Assembly: GCA_008828725.1 (NCBI GenBank)
Contig: MEHQ01004020.1
Span: 704,593-768,592, forward strand
Direction: 5' to 3'
DNA: 64,000 nucleotides
DNA from: Saccharina japonica
Lineage: Eukaryota > Sar > Phaeophyceae > Laminariales > Laminariaceae
Part shown: positions 63,505 through 64,000 of the stretch, in pieces
How positions within the stretch are numbered: position 1 is the first letter of the stretch
How the letters are laid out: the number at the start of each line of letters is the position of its first letter
Program-made: the position numbers and the translations under genes
Notes under the pieces: generated by a model
What the model was told of the DNA's origin: nothing
Database searches by the model: none
What the model saw: the letters and a program-made list of their open reading frames with translations, nothing else

Positions 63505-64000
63505 CTGCCAATTGTTGGCGCGCGTGTGGCGTATCGGTAGCATGCATCACGGGGCGATGTTGACGTCGGTATTACGTCAAACATTAAATAGGATATGTAA
63601 CGTTCGTAATAATAGGGCGAACGCTTACCGTTGGTTTTCGCGCCCACAACGAGACCGGGACAGGGGACAGGGGACAGGGAGCTTACTGCGTATTGTGGCG
63701 GAGTTACGAATATTACCAGATACATGGTACAATCAAAACCCTGAGAAATACTTCAAATGTATACCAAGTGTTGGCTATCGCAGGAAGAGAGCAAGCGATA
63801 CATATACCACACCCCTCTGTACGGCGTGCACTTTACAATACGAGTTCGTGCAATATGCGCCCATGTGTAGATAGCACGTCAGCTTGTAAAGTCAGGCGAT
63901 GTCTACGGTTGGAGGAGAGCCACGGAACCACGGCGATGGCCACTGTACACACTTTACTACGATACAAAGTGCAAGCATTTCCAAGGAAAATATCAATACA
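63505..64000. other. window end, no exon identified
   Basis: Presumed intron of the ARM gene. Contains GGGACAG repeats (63657-63680). No minus-strand frame with paired splice sites was found. Confidence 0.4.

Noticed and set aside
63137..63874. 245-codon plus-strand ORF
   Set aside because: Composition is Cys/Trp/Arg-rich and unlike a protein. It overlaps the minus-strand exon at 63418-63504, which has good splice sites and joins exon 2 in phase.

Overview
This is a eukaryotic nuclear scaffold. Genes are intron-rich, with exons mostly 30-270 bp and introns of about 0.3-3 kb. Junctions are GT-AG with a few likely GC-AG, and the standard code fits. Microsatellites, tRNA-derived SINEs and MITE-like inverted repeats are dense. 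Four single N bases (31241, 36390, 36439, 39801) show it is a stitched assembly. I cannot name the species. An algal protist, possibly a stramenopile, is a low-confidence guess from gene architecture.

Layout: (1) 655-2697, plus strand, is the 3' end of a FAN1-type DNA-repair nuclease gene ending in a VRR-NUC domain. (2) 2.7-10.4 kb is intergenic and repeat-filled, with no exon I can support. (3) From 63.5 kb down to 10.57 kb, minus strand, I reconstruct one giant armadillo/HEAT-like (ARM) repeat gene. It has 39 candidate exons, 6,864 coding bases and about 2,287 residues in the window, and its 5' end lies beyond the right edge. Most exons contain no ATG and are invisible to simple ORF finding. 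They were found by joining acceptor-donor pairs whose intron phases all agree, and each exon length was checked against its codon count.

(4) Between 31.24 and 45.47 kb the scaffold is rearranged. A roughly 5.2 kb inverted copy (31242-36438) carries four of the ARM exons on the wrong strand, and a 2.0 kb direct duplication (37796-39800 / 39802-41799) carries one exon twice. The breakpoints coincide with N bases. Exon 23 at 40874-41011 joins in phase directly to exon 24 at 30699-30828, so the intervening material is best read as unmerged haplotype or contig overlap, or as a recent segmental duplication inside one intron.

Repeats: one SINE family with a tRNA-like head (at least six copies), a roughly 110-140 bp MITE family, foldback hairpins, and 5- to 12-mer microsatellites, including about 1.1 kb of (TCATA)n. 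The most unusual signal is the palindrome CTATTAATAG. It occurs exactly 14 times, and in three clean comparisons a paralogous copy has plain CTAG, implying a recurrent 6-bp insertion at CTAG (TA-TTAA-TA), like a transposon excision footprint or a technical artefact.

The two genes converge. FAN1 would act in interstrand crosslink repair. The giant ARM protein is probably a scaffold or interaction platform; I found no catalytic domain in it.
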